DNA of 64,000 nucleotides from Ktedonospora formicarum (GTDB lineage Bacteria > Chloroflexota > Ktedonobacteria > Ktedonobacterales > Ktedonobacteraceae): contig NZ_BNJF01000001.1 of assembly GCF_016587355.1 (NCBI RefSeq), positions 62,001 to 126,000 of the forward strand, written 5' to 3'. This document shows positions 44,269 through 53,779 of the stretch, piece after piece. The position numbers and the translations under genes are program-made. The first letter of the stretch is position 1. Each line of letters opens with the position of its first letter. The notes beneath the pieces were generated by a model, which was not told the origin of the DNA, did not search any database, and worked only from the letters and a program-made list of their open reading frames with translations.

Positions 44269-45614
44269 CAAGCTCCTGCTTTCTTAATCGCATCGTCGCA
44301 CTGCTGTTTCACGGTACTCACCCACTGATCAGGGCTGATCTCACCTATCAAACAGCGGTCGGTCTGACTCTGTGTAATCTGCGACATCTGCGCACCCGCC
44401 ACTGTTATCGTGTCCGTGACAAACTTGAGGTCAGGGGCAAAGACGACATTCTTAAACGCATCAACATCATAGAGTATCGCTTTCTTGTCCCCCAGAATAC
44501 CATTCACCTGGGTCTCCTGATCAATCTCGGGGAGAACGGGGTTCTTGCCAGCGGTCAGCATATATCTGCTGCCTTCACCCAGCCAGAAACGAATAAAGGT
44601 CCAGGCCGCATCCTTATTCTTCGATTTGGGATGCATCATGATCCAGTTATTCAGGCTGCCACCATTGTAAGAAGTGGAAGCAGTATCAGGCTTGGGCATA
44701 GGCGCGAAGGTCGTCACAAAGTCATGCGGATACTTACTGGCATCATTCACATACCGTAGCGAGAAGGGAGATGTTATCCACATCGCTTCCTGGCCCGTCA
44801 GGAAGGGGTTTTGCGCGTAGGCGCGTAGATTTTGTGCCAGCACTTCAGTCCAGGGAAAAGCGCTTTTCTCTTTCATCATATCGACATGGAGTTGCAAATC
44901 CTGCTTAAAGACCGGGTTGTCGAAATTAGACTCTTTTCCCCCATCTTTATAGCTAGCATTCGGGCCCAGCGTAATAAGCGGTAAGCTGGGAGGGGCATAT
45001 GAGCCATACACTGTCTTGCCTCCGTTGGTGCTGGTCAGTTTCTTTGCCATCTCTCGATACTCACTCACCGTCCAGCTAGTAGGCACCTTTAACCCTGCGG
45101 CATCAAGCATTTTCTTATTGATAGCGACAAAGTTTGGTTCACGCGTGGTAGGAAGGCTATAGTATTGGCTATCGACCTTAAAAATGGCATCATTGTTCTG
45201 GGACCAGGATGAGAGAGCACTATCGCCACTCACATAGGAAGTCAGGTCAACGGCAAGCTTAGCCTTAATACGCTGGGACATACGCGCGACGGTATAGGAG
45301 AAATAAATATCGATAGGTGTACCGCCTTGCAGAGCTGTATCAAGCTTGGTATTCCCAGTGTCGTCATTGACGAAACGCGTGTATTTCACTTGAATGTTTG
45401 GGTGAGCTTTGTGAAAGGCCTCGATCAACTTTTTGGGGCCGTTTTCCGCAGGAACTCCTCCCCAAACATTCAACGCCACAGCGCCTCCACCAGCGCCCGA
45501 TCCGGCGCCACAACCAGCGAGCAAAGCGGAAGTAGCAAGCGCGGCACCTCCTGCCTGGTAGAGAAAGGAACGGCGGCTAACTCTCGTAAAGGCATCATGT
45601 TGTAGTGTCATCAT
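44268..45614 (-). CDS. Sugar ABC transporter solute-binding lipoprotein, Tat-type signal
   Basis: 448-residue extracellular binding protein. The N-terminus has a twin-arginine start (RVSRRSFLYQAGG) and a lipobox LLAGC, so it is probably exported folded and lipid-anchored. The mature part follows the CUT1 pattern: LNVWGGVPAENGPKKLIEAF, HPNIQVKYTRF and the late AAWTFIRFWLGEGSRY. The ligand is not identifiable from the sequence. AAGGAGTCT precedes the ATG. First gene of the transport block after the LacI regulator. Confidence 0.92.
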   Translation of the reverse strand: MMTLQHDAFTRVSRRSFLYQAGGAALATSALLAGCGAGSGAGGGAVALNVWGGVPAENGPKKLIEAFHKAHPNIQVKYTRFVNDDTGNTKLDTALQGGTPIDIYFSYTVARMSQRIKAKLAVDLTSYVSGDSALSSWSQNNDAIFKVDSQYYSLPTTREPNFVAINKKMLDAAGLKVPTSWTVSEYREMAKKLTSTNGGKTVYGSYAPPSLPLITLGPNASYKDGGKESNFDNPVFKQDLQLHVDMMKEKSAFPWTEVLAQNLRAYAQNPFLTGQEAMWITSPFSLRYVNDASKYPHDFVTTFAPMPKPDTASTSYNGGSLNNWIMMHPKSKNKDAAWTFIRFWLGEGSRYMLTAGKNPVLPEIDQETQVNGILGDKKAILYDVDAFKNVVFAPDLKFVTDTITVAGAQMSQITQSQTDRCLIGEISPDQWVSTVKQQCDDAIKKAGA

Positions 45615-45627
45615 AGACTCCTTTTTC

Positions 45628-45646
45628 AGTTATCGATAGGATAACT
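45628..45646. promoter_or_regulatory. Candidate operator between LacI and binding-protein genes
   Basis: AGTTATC (45628-45634) and GATAACT (45640-45646) are an exact inverted repeat with a 5-base spacer, just upstream of the ribosome site of the binding-protein gene. The LacI-type regulator encoded next door is the obvious candidate to bind it. Confidence 0.4.
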
Positions 45647-45682
45647 TGGCAAAGACGATTACATTGTCTTGTCGTTTCAGGG

Positions 45683-46747
45683 CTAGCGAGTAGGCGGCTG
45701 GTTCCCTCCGACCGACCGGGTTGAGTCACGCAAAATAACGGTAGTAGGAGTGGTAATGCGTAAACGCTCTTCATCGTGACGTTCAAGCAAAGCTATCAGG
45801 CGTTGCGCGGCTATCTCGCCAATGCGTTGCCAGCCAATATGCACGCTGGAAAGGGTTGGCACAGTAAACTCCGTAATGGGCTCATCATAAAATCCCATGA
45901 CCGAAACCTGCTCAGGCACAAGAATATTCGCTTCCTTGAGTGCGCGCAGGCCCCCAATTGCTAACATATCGGCGGCATAGAGGATGGCACTAAATTCGCG
46001 TTTGCGAGCCAGCAATGATTGAGTCGCTTGATAGCCATCATTTGGGGCAAAATCTGAGGTCGTAGCAATTAATTGGACATCAAATGGTAAACCAGCCTCG
46101 CATAGGCCAAGCCTATAACCCGCCAATTTATCCTGGCTGGTAGACGTAGTAGAGGGGCCATTGATAAACGCAATATGATGGTGTCCCATACGCGCGAATT
46201 GGGCAACCGCCTGTGAAGCGCCATGGATGTAGTCACCCATAACACAGTTGATTTCGCGTTCGCCCACGTGAGCCGCTGTAAGCACAAATGGGATATGTGC
46301 TTGCTCTAGAGCATCAATGACCTGAGTAGAAATAATACCACCAATGATTACAACCCCATCTGCCTGCGTAAGATGATGCAGATCGCTTTCAGCCGGATCC
46401 TCCCAGATCGCCCGGCGCAGGCTCATATGGAGCCCTTTACGCCGTAAAATTCGTTCAATACCATCAATAACAAAGGTATCAAAGCTGGAAATATTCTGAC
46501 TGCCCTGCTTCTGTGTCACTGGCTCACTCTCGCTATCGACACCGCGTATAGCGACCACAACTCCATTTCCGGTACGCGTACGCGGGAGGGCACTCTCCTG
46601 GTACATGGGATAACCGAGTTCAGAGAGCGCTTGCAGAACAAGCGAGCGGGTCCGCTCATCAACACCCGCGCTGTTGTTGAGCACACGGGAAACGGTGGCT
46701 GTCGAAACATTGGCGCGTTCAGCAATGTCACGCAATTTGATCCGCAT
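45683..46747 (-). CDS. LacI-family transcriptional regulator
   Basis: 354 residues. The N-terminal helix-turn-helix and hinge are KLRDIAERANVSTATVSRVL and DERTRSLVLQALSELGY. The periplasmic-binding-protein-like sensing domain follows (VIDGIERILRRKGLHMSLRR, GHHHIAFINGPSTTSTSQDK, FSAILYAADMLAIGGLRAL, VSVMGFYDEPITEFTVPTLS). It is the local regulator of the downstream sugar-uptake genes, 68 bases away on the same strand. The ATG is preceded by AGGAAAG; the longer frame adds six residues. Confidence 0.92.
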   Translation of the reverse strand: MRIKLRDIAERANVSTATVSRVLNNSAGVDERTRSLVLQALSELGYPMYQESALPRTRTGNGVVVAIRGVDSESEPVTQKQGSQNISSFDTFVIDGIERILRRKGLHMSLRRAIWEDPAESDLHHLTQADGVVIIGGIISTQVIDALEQAHIPFVLTAAHVGEREINCVMGDYIHGASQAVAQFARMGHHHIAFINGPSTTSTSQDKLAGYRLGLCEAGLPFDVQLIATTSDFAPNDGYQATQSLLARKREFSAILYAADMLAIGGLRALKEANILVPEQVSVMGFYDEPITEFTVPTLSSVHIGWQRIGEIAAQRLIALLERHDEERLRITTPTTVILRDSTRSVGGNQPPTR

Positions 46748-46976
46748 GAAACACTTTCCTGACATCGAGAATATTTATCATCATTGATGAAAGAAGTATA
46801 CATAACAAAGAAACATTTATTCAATATACTGAAAATATCTGCAAAAAAATTTCATAGAGAGTGTGAAGACTCAAAACACCTGGAAGGATTTCAAGGCTTG
46901 GAAAGCGATATATGACATTGAGCACTAAAACATTATAAAAGTCATATTAATATCAGAAATAAAACATCATCACATT

Positions 46977-47027
46977 ATAAAGAGACGTACTTGCATATCA
47001 TTGGATTACACATGTACGTCTCTTTAT
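46977..47027 (-). terminator. Terminator of the L,D-transpeptidase gene
   Basis: A perfect 14-bp stem ATAAAGAGACGTAC / GTACGTCTCTTTAT (46977-46990 with 47014-47027), 16 bases after the stop at 47043 on the minus strand. Confidence 0.75.
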
Positions 47028-47042
47028 CGGACGCCAGGACCA

Positions 47043-47822
47043 CTAATAGGTAATCTTGACTGTTGTACCAATGGGGGCCCAGTTGTAGAGCCATGCTGCT
47101 GCAGAAACAGGCATATTGATACAACCATGTGAACCAAAATTGGCACTGGGGTTACCGCTGGAATCGTGATGAGGATACTGAGTACCAGGACCATAATTAT
47201 TGCGCCACCAGGAGTCGTGCAGGAAATACCCGCCATACTGAAACTCCAGGGCATAATTGATATAGGTTGGCGCGTAATAATACGGTGATCCTATGGGATA
47301 AGACGAGTAGAACGTAGTTGGATGCAACTTTACGAAGATGCGGAAGGTTCCGGTTGGTGTTGGCAACTCCGGTCGACCCGTTGTCACCAGGGTTGTATAG
47401 ACCTGTTTGCCATTCACATACGCATACAGACGCTGCTGGGAGAGGTTGACAACAATGGATTTTCCCTGCGTAGGGGGTGTGAAGCCGTTACTTTTTGAGA
47501 GCAAGCCACCATAAATGTAGCGAGGCGCGCTACTGAGACTTGAGATGCGGTACCAGGTACGAATACCTCCCCAGACAACCTGCCCGTTCACTGTTTGATA
47601 AACGGTTACTCTGGTATTGGGAGCATAGGTGATGACCACACTCTTACTCGTCGAAGCGCCTGTACGCACATTTGCCCAACCCGTCGTAAACATCGTTTGT
47701 GTGCTTTGCACAATTGTGCTCTGACGAATCTGGGCATTCGCGGAGACCGGAGTTACAGCGAGAAACCACGCACCCACAAGCACAAGTACACCAAGAACAA
47801 GCAGCCTCTTTAGTGTTTGCAT
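47043..47822 (-). CDS. L,D-transpeptidase (YkuD) with SH3-like domain
   Basis: 259-residue exported cell-wall enzyme. Residues 1-30 are a signal peptide (LLVLGVLVLVGAWFLAVTPV). Residues 45-110 look like a bacterial SH3 domain (GWANVRTGASTSKSVV). The YkuD domain starts at SIVVNLSQQRLYAYVNGKQV and ends with the catalytic motif HDSSGNPSANFGSHGCINMP (His-Gly-Cys). The gene makes 3-3 peptide cross-links or anchors proteins to peptidoglycan. AAAGGATTATTGT precedes the ATG. Confidence 0.9.
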   Translation of the reverse strand: MQTLKRLLVLGVLVLVGAWFLAVTPVSANAQIRQSTIVQSTQTMFTTGWANVRTGASTSKSVVITYAPNTRVTVYQTVNGQVVWGGIRTWYRISSLSSAPRYIYGGLLSKSNGFTPPTQGKSIVVNLSQQRLYAYVNGKQVYTTLVTTGRPELPTPTGTFRIFVKLHPTTFYSSYPIGSPYYYAPTYINYALEFQYGGYFLHDSWWRNNYGPGTQYPHHDSSGNPSANFGSHGCINMPVSAAAWLYNWAPIGTTVKITY

Positions 47823-48419
47823 ACAATAATCCTTTTTGTGCGAAATTTCAAATTACCTCCGAATAATGCAATTATACATATTTTGCGCTAAAATTACATA
47901 TATAGACAGAGAAGAATATATTATTTTAATTTTTCGCAAAAACGGATTCAAAAGTAATTTCTTGCAAAAATTCTTTTTACTAGTCCCTATAAGACGTAAA
48001 ACACAGATTGGCTCTCTAACGATAAGCCAGAATACGGCTGCATGGCCGAACAGCGGCATAATGACTATAAGCAGTTCAGGATTTTATAAGCACAGGCATT
48101 GTACTTCTCTTCTCTATAATGACAGGAGCGTCTCAAAAATCGCGCTATAGGGGAAATATACAGCTTTTTTCTGCGGATAAAGAAGTATGCAACAATATCT
48201 ACTGCTAAAAACAGCAACGAATTGCCAAGCGGGACCACTTTTTCCCATATGTGGACCTGGCATCTCAAAAGCATTGCTACAGAAGCTGAAGGGGTATAAT
48301 TCGTTTTCTATTATTGGGACATATAGAGATAAATAATGACATATATTCCGCCCCTTGCCAAAGCTGTGTTTTTCTGGTATATTTGTTCTACTTTCAACAC
48401 CGAGGGAGAAGAGCAAGAG
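47823..48419. other. AT-rich intergenic region upstream of tnpB
   Basis: About 600 bases, markedly AT-rich at 47860-48000. It has no recognisable gene; the minus-strand frame at 48114-48962 is a shadow of tnpB. A left end of the IS605-type element could lie here but I cannot define it. Confidence 0.35.
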
Positions 48420-49550
48420 ATGGTCCATGGGTATCGGGGAGAACTTGACCTCAACAACGCGCAAAAGACGCTCTGCCGTAAACATGCTGGAGCCGCTCGC
48501 TGGGCTTTCAATTATGGCCTTCGCCGCAAACAAGAGGCCTACAAAGCCGGGCAGAAAACGCCCACCGCCATCGATCTGCATCGCGAGATCAATGCCCTCA
48601 AACCCTCTGAGCCCTGGATGTATGATGTCAGCAAATGTGCCTTTCAAGAGGGATTGCGCGACCTGGATGCCGCCTTCAAACATTTCTTCCGCAAATGCCA
48701 CCTCAAAAAAGAGGGCACATGGAAGGGCAAGTGTGGCTATCCTCGCTTCAAAAGCCGCAAGAAAGCCATCGGTGGCGCTCGCTTCACCGGGAGCATTCGG
48801 GTGTTTCCTGATGCCATCCAGTTGCCTCGTTTGGGAAGGCTCCGACTCAAAGAGCACGGCTATTTCCCTCTCAACGGCAAGATCAGCAGTGCTACCATCC
48901 ATGAGCAAGCAGGCAGATGGTTTGTTTCCATCTGTGTGCATGAGGAAAAGGAAGCATCCCAACCAGCCACAGGTGACATCATTGGGGTTGACTTAGGGAT
49001 CAAGCGGTTGGCAACCCTCTCAGATGGACGTACCTTCGAGAATCCCAAGGCGCTACGCAAGAAGATCACGGCGTTAAAGCGCACGTCGCGACACCATAGC
49101 CGCAAGGCCAAAGGATCACGTAATCGCCAGAAAGCCAGGCAGCGCCTCTCACAGATGTATGCCCGCATCGCCAACGTGCGCACCAATGCCTTGCACCAAG
49201 CGACCGCTCAGATCGTGGCGAGAACCAAGCCCGATGCCGAGCGCCCGCGTGTGATCGTCCTCGAGGATGTACATATTGCAGGCATGCTCAAGAACCGCAG
49301 GTTATCTCGAGCGATTGCGGATGTGGGCATGTACGAGTTCAAGCGGCAAATCCTTTACAAAGCCGAACAGGCAGGGGTGAAGGTGCTGCTGGCCTCGCGC
49401 TGGGAACCCTCTTCAAAAACCTGTTCCTGGTGTGGCTGGATCAATGAGGCGCTCACCCTTTCGGATCGAGTCTTTGTCTGCCTGGAGTGTGGAAACGTCC
49501 AGGACCGAGATGCCAACGCTGCCAACAATCTCGCAGCATTGGCACAATGA
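48420..49550 (+). CDS. tnpB: TnpB RNA-guided endonuclease (IS200/IS605 type)
   Basis: 376 residues. An OrfB-type N-terminal helix-turn region (NNAQKTLCRKHAGAARWAFN) leads to the RuvC-like core: Asp in IIGVDLGIKRLATLSDG, Glu in RVIVLEDVHIAGM, and Asp in DRDANAANNLAAL. The zinc ribbon is CSWCGW...CLECG. All catalytic residues are present, so the nuclease looks active. There is no TnpA gene in the window, so it is a solo TnpB. AGGGAGAAGAGCAAGAG precedes the chosen ATG; the upstream frame extension does not match the family. Confidence 0.9.
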   Translation: MVHGYRGELDLNNAQKTLCRKHAGAARWAFNYGLRRKQEAYKAGQKTPTAIDLHREINALKPSEPWMYDVSKCAFQEGLRDLDAAFKHFFRKCHLKKEGTWKGKCGYPRFKSRKKAIGGARFTGSIRVFPDAIQLPRLGRLRLKEHGYFPLNGKISSATIHEQAGRWFVSICVHEEKEASQPATGDIIGVDLGIKRLATLSDGRTFENPKALRKKITALKRTSRHHSRKAKGSRNRQKARQRLSQMYARIANVRTNALHQATAQIVARTKPDAERPRVIVLEDVHIAGMLKNRRLSRAIADVGMYEFKRQILYKAEQAGVKVLLASRWEPSSKTCSWCGWINEALTLSDRVFVCLECGNVQDRDANAANNLAALAQ

Positions 49551-49670
49551 AAAGAGCGTACCGCAAGTTCTGCGGGAAGTGACGCCTGTGGAGCAGATGG
49601 AAGACAAGCGAAAGGCTTGCTCTCTGCGCTGAAGCAGGAACCGAATGCTGAGTATGGCCTGTCCATGTTT
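49551..49670 (+). ncRNA. Candidate guide (omega) RNA region downstream of tnpB
   Basis: By family rule the guide RNA overlaps and follows the 3' end of tnpB. Here two small hairpins are visible just after the stop (CCGCA/TGCGG at about 49560-49575, CAAGC/GCTTG at about 49608-49625). The precise 3' end and guide cannot be defined without the element boundary. Confidence 0.35.
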
Positions 49671-49892
49671 AGGTCAATTTCGGAGAACGGCTCTAACCTG
49701 CTTACACTTTACGTGAGATGTGCTCTATCATGGGCGTATGATCCAGTTCATGAACAACCCAAGCAACCGAAGCCGTTGATTTAGTTGTCTATACGGCTCA
49801 AGTGTGGTTACATACAACCACTCGCTCCATGCTAAATGGGGGCATACAAACCGGGGAGAGGATTTGTAGCCCTCTCCCTGATCTACAAATTA
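49671..49892. other. Intergenic region after tnpB
   Basis: About 220 bases without a gene between the tnpB region and the SDR gene. Nothing recognised. Confidence 0.3.
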
Positions 49893-50693
49893 TTAAAAAA
49901 CCGAACGGCTCGTACCACCGTCAACACGAATGGTCGCCCCACTCACATAATTGGCAACCGGGCTAGCCAGGTATGCGACAGCAGCAGCAACCTCTTCTGA
50001 CCGAGCAAAGCGGCCCACGTCATTTGGCACCAGAGCCTGAGTAGCACGAGGTTCGATTTCTTCCCACGCCTCTCCCCAGCCACTAACCGACGCTAGATGA
50101 GTTATCATGACTCTGACTTCCTCCACAAGGACCACGCCAGGAGCCACAATGTTGGAGGTCACGCCGGTATCCTTCAATTCACGTGCGAGAGATACCGCAA
50201 GATTATGGCGGGCAGCCAATGTTGCGTTGTAGTCTGGTTGCATAGCATGAGGCTGCTGTGACGAGGCACCACCAATCTGAATCACTCGCCCCCAATGTCG
50301 CTCGCGCATCTGCGGCACCAGACGTTGGATCATCCGCACACCAGAAATCACGTTAACGTTGTATTTCTGGGCCCAGTCCTCAACTGCCGCCTCCGTCCAT
50401 GAGAGGAAACCATAAACTCCAGCATTATTGACCAGAATATCAATTGGCCCTCCAGCTAGCGCAGCGTCAGCAACCGCATCAGCGCCGACGTCTGTTGTGA
50501 GATCACCAAGTGCAACCTCGGCGCTCCCACCTCCAACCCGGATTGCCTGGGCAACTGCGTTGGCACGAACTTCATTGCGTCCATGTACAACGACAGCAAC
50601 ACCCTCCGCAGCAAACAACTTCACAATCGCCTCTCCAATCCCAGAGCTCGATCCAGTCACCAAAGCCCTCTTCCCCGTCAGTCTTAAATCCAT
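49893..50693 (-). CDS. SDR-family oxidoreductase
   Basis: 266 residues. Cofactor motif TGSSSGIGEAIVKLFAAEG, NNAG in ILVNNAGVYGF, catalytic Ser region QIGGASSQQPHAMQP and Tyr in DYNATLAARHNLA. The residue four after the Tyr is Leu (TTG) rather than the usual Lys, so the catalytic YxxxK is broken. Typical C-terminus NYVSGATIRVDGGT. AAGGTAAGGAAAACACA precedes this ATG. Divergent from the HTH regulator, which may control it. Confidence 0.85.
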   Translation of the reverse strand: MDLRLTGKRALVTGSSSGIGEAIVKLFAAEGVAVVVHGRNEVRANAVAQAIRVGGGSAEVALGDLTTDVGADAVADAALAGGPIDILVNNAGVYGFLSWTEAAVEDWAQKYNVNVISGVRMIQRLVPQMRERHWGRVIQIGGASSQQPHAMQPDYNATLAARHNLAVSLARELKDTGVTSNIVAPGVVLVEEVRVMITHLASVSGWGEAWEEIEPRATQALVPNDVGRFARSEEVAAAVAYLASPVANYVSGATIRVDGGTSRSVF

Positions 50694-50861
50694 TGTGTTT
50701 TCCTTACCTTTGATTTGACTCTTTGTGGACACATCACTCACAAATCTATGAAGATGGTATACTGAGTGCAGTCCTAGAACAAGATGAGCGATAATCATAG
50801 GAATGATACTTCTCCGTTTCACTCACTACTCGTTCCATACACCAGAATGAAAGAGGTTGGA

Positions 50862-52028
50862 ATGGTCAGTCAACAACAACAACAAGAATATCGTCTACAC
50901 GAGCTTGGAGATTTTCTGCGAACGCGCAGAGCCAGGCTTACACCTGAAGAGGTGGGGCTGCCCAGAGGAAACAGGCGTAAAACACCTGGACTCAGACGAG
51001 CGGAGGTCGCACAGTTAGTAGGTGTCAGCGTTGATTGGTATACATGGTTAGAGCAGGGGCGTTCTATTTCGCCGTCAACGCAGGTATTAGAGCGCCTGGT
51101 ACAGGCCTTGCATCTGGATGTGAATGAACGCAGCCATCTCTTCCTCTTGGCACACCAGCAACCACCACCAGCACTATCACAAGAACCTGAAGTTGTGAGT
51201 CCAACATTACAACATTTCCTCGATCATTTCGGTTATCGCCCGGCCTTTGTGTCAGGCAGGCAATGGGATATCTTAGCTTGGAACGACGCAGGATGCGCGG
51301 TCTTTGGCGATTTTCGCCTGAAGACAACTCGCGAACGCAATACGGTCTGGAGCCTCTTCGTTGATTCCGCATCACGACAATTCGTCGTCGATTGGGAAGA
51401 AGATGCGCGACGTATCTTAGCACAATTCCGCAGTAGTTGTGGTCGCCATCTTGGGGATCCCCAATTGACCGAGTTAATCCATGAGCTTATGCACTACAGC
51501 CCTGAATTTCGCGCATGGTGGCCTGACCATGAAGTGTTGGGAGCTCAGGAAGTAAAGAAAACGCTCAATCATCCACAAGTGGGATATCTCGTGTTTGAAC
51601 GCCTCACCTTTCAGGTTTTGGACACACCAGACTTTAAAACCACCGTGTATACACCATTGGATGAGGCAGATACCCCTCGCAAGCTAGAGCACCTGCTAGA
51701 GCAGTGGTATCAACAAGAAGGGCAGAAGCCCCATACGCCCAAAGCAGCCCTCGGTCTGCCACAGGTTCAACGCTTAGAACAAGATACTGTTGCGTTGTGG
51801 TTAGCAGAATGCTGTCAAAAAGTGGAGGGAGCATGGGTTGCCAACAACACTATCATGACCTCCTATACACTTTGGTGTGAGGCAAACAGATATGAACCAA
51901 AGAAAGCGAAAGGCATCTCACAATCTCTGGCGACTCACGGTTTGGAAATTGGTGTCAACAAAAGAGTCCTCGACGAACATCATCGCCGCAAAATGACACG
52001 CGGCGTCAGAGGGATAGTTATTCTCTAA
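50862..52028 (+). CDS. XRE/MmyB-like regulator with primase-type C-terminal domain
   Basis: About 388 residues. Residues 10-90 are the XRE helix-turn-helix of the MmyB-like group (LGDFLRTRRARLTPEEVGLP, KTPGLRRAEVAQLVGVSVDW, YTWLEQGRSISPS). Residues 110-260 are the MmyB-like ligand-binding domain (YRPAFVSGRQWDILAWNDAG, FRAWWPDHEVLGAQE). The last 80 residues (VALWLAECCQKVEGAWVANN, YTLWCEANRYEPKKAKGISQ, GVRGIVIL) resemble the winged C-terminal domain of phage/plasmid D5/P4-type primases, an unusual fusion. Start taken at ATG after AGAGGTTGGA. The divergent SDR is a likely target. Confidence 0.8.
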   Translation: MVSQQQQQEYRLHELGDFLRTRRARLTPEEVGLPRGNRRKTPGLRRAEVAQLVGVSVDWYTWLEQGRSISPSTQVLERLVQALHLDVNERSHLFLLAHQQPPPALSQEPEVVSPTLQHFLDHFGYRPAFVSGRQWDILAWNDAGCAVFGDFRLKTTRERNTVWSLFVDSASRQFVVDWEEDARRILAQFRSSCGRHLGDPQLTELIHELMHYSPEFRAWWPDHEVLGAQEVKKTLNHPQVGYLVFERLTFQVLDTPDFKTTVYTPLDEADTPRKLEHLLEQWYQQEGQKPHTPKAALGLPQVQRLEQDTVALWLAECCQKVEGAWVANNTIMTSYTLWCEANRYEPKKAKGISQSLATHGLEIGVNKRVLDEHHRRKMTRGVRGIVIL

Positions 52029-52040
52029 AACTGCTTGAGG

Positions 52041-52113
52041 TTGTATGCAGATTCTTTCTAAACGCATACACATTGGGTTTTCTTTGTATGCAGATTCTTT
52101 TCAATCCATATAC
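52041..52113. repeat. Two copies of a 43-bp palindrome-containing unit
   Basis: TTGTATGCAGATTCTTT occurs at 52041-52057 and 52084-52100. Each copy is followed after about ten bases by a GCATACAC or ATATACAC block that can pair with its GTATGC/GTAT start. They sit just after the regulator stop and could be a double terminator. Confidence 0.55.
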
Positions 52114-52269
52114 ACCGCACTTTCCCTGGTGAATTGCACGCTCATCCATTTCTCGTAAAAAACGCTTGCAGAATTGGTTTGGTGTATGCCTCCCTCAATT
52201 TGGCAAGCGTTCTGATAAAAGAATGTACTCAACCCGTGAGAATCTGGAAAGAGCTTCGCTACGCGCAGA

Positions 52270-53270
52270 TTATTGTGGGTCTTGCGAGCGTTGCAGTAAA
52301 TGTTCTATTTCAGATACCTGATGCTGATTGAGAGGACCAAACTGGAGTGCGGCAGCGTTCTCTTCGACCTGCTTGAGGGTCTTAAATCCTGGAATTGGAA
52401 TAGTGTTATTGTTACGTGCCCAGATCCAGGCGAGAGCCCCTTGTACCAGAGTACGACCATCGCTGGTTAGGATTTCGCGTACTTGCTCAAGCTGCCTAAG
52501 TTGATCGGCCTGGAGGCCAGTCCGCAAGTTCCAATCCTGGCGGACATCGTCCTGAGGGAACTGAGATTGTTGGGTATACTTGCCTGTGAGCAGTCCCATC
52601 GCCAGGGGAGCCAGATTAATGCTAGCGAGGTGATACTCATCACAAACCGCAAGCATCTCAGGAGTATCTTCCAAAACGTTGAGTCGGTATTCAATAGCGG
52701 CGGCATGTGTTCGCGCCCCGAAGATTTTTGTTCCCTGCACTCTATCAGGCCAGGTACACCATCCATAGGAGCGGATTTTTCCAGCTGAAACGAGCTTTTC
52801 TAAGACATCGCACACATCGTCCAGGTAGACAGGATCATATTCACCGATATGGAGCATATACAGATCGATGTAATCAGTCCGCAGGCGATGTAGACTTCCC
52901 TCGCACGCGCGGCGAATATAGGATGGGCTGGCATCTCGACCGAGCATTTGGCGCGTGGGGCTATCAAAGGAAAAGCCGAACTTTGTGGCAAGCACGGCCT
53001 CCTGCCGTTTGCCAGTGAGTGCCTGCCCTAAGAGATCTTCGCTGTGTCCTCCCCATAGACATCAGCCGTTTCAAAGAAATTGATCCCCTGTGCGAGAGCG
53101 GCATGGATGGCCTGGATCGACTCATGATCATCCACATCACCCCAACCAAAGGGTCCACTTCCCTCTTCAATAGAAGCGCGAGTGATGCCTGCAATAGGCC
53201 AACACCCCATTCCTAATGCACTCACTTCGATCCCGCTTTTCCCTAATGTGCGTGTCATAGGATTGCCCAT
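52270..53270 (-). pseudogene. Aldo/keto reductase with frameshift
   Basis: Complete-looking aldo/keto reductase in two frames. The first part (MGNPMTRTLGKSGIEVSALG, then NFFETADVYGED) runs into a stop near 53028. The second continues at EDLLGQALTGKRQEAVLATK in another frame and has the later barrel segments (YIDLYMLHIGEYDP, SYGWCTWPD, LGMG-like LAPLAMGLLTGKY, IPIPGFKTLKQVEENAAAL). One missing base near 53045 explains the change. Either a pseudogene or a sequencing error. AGGAGGAAACAT precedes the ATG at 53270. Confidence 0.75.
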
Positions 53271-53779
53271 ATGTTTCCTCCTAGAACGTTTATTGTCTTC
53301 AATGATGTGCTTATCATATGCTCGATACCTGCTGCCACGCATCCTCCTAAAGAAGCAAAACCTATGACCGACTCTAAAACCAAAACTTACCAAACGGCAA
53401 GCAGGTCTCAAATTGTTGTAAACAATCGATCTAGCTTAGTCTCATTCCCTAATTTCCCCCTTACTTCCCCTTGTTTCATTCATTCATGCCTGTTACACTA
53501 TTCTTACTTTTCATAACACTCATTTATCTGCTCATCCCACAAGTTTGTAGCTCATCAGCCCCTCGCGCGCTCGTTCGCTGCATTGGCGAAGCTCCTTGTG
53601 ACAAGACAGTTCGAATGAGTAAGAGAGCGCAAGCTGGATTGAAGGTTTACGCCGTTCCCCTTGATGGTTACTCATCCTATGAGTTGCCTTCAGGAGACCG
53701 GACAAGCTCTATCTGTCCAGAGGTTTCCTGTCCAACAAGTCACTCATCTTGCTCCTTGAAAAGAGCAGAGAGGAGCAGC
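53271..53779 (+). other. Intergenic region upstream of the unknown protein gene
   Basis: About 500 bases. A longer reading frame runs into the next gene but lacks a ribosome site and family features. No repeat or RNA gene recognised. Confidence 0.3.

Noticed and set aside
48114..48962. Minus-strand frame of 282 residues
   Set aside because: Mostly the reverse of tnpB, with no family signal and a start inside the nuclease gene.
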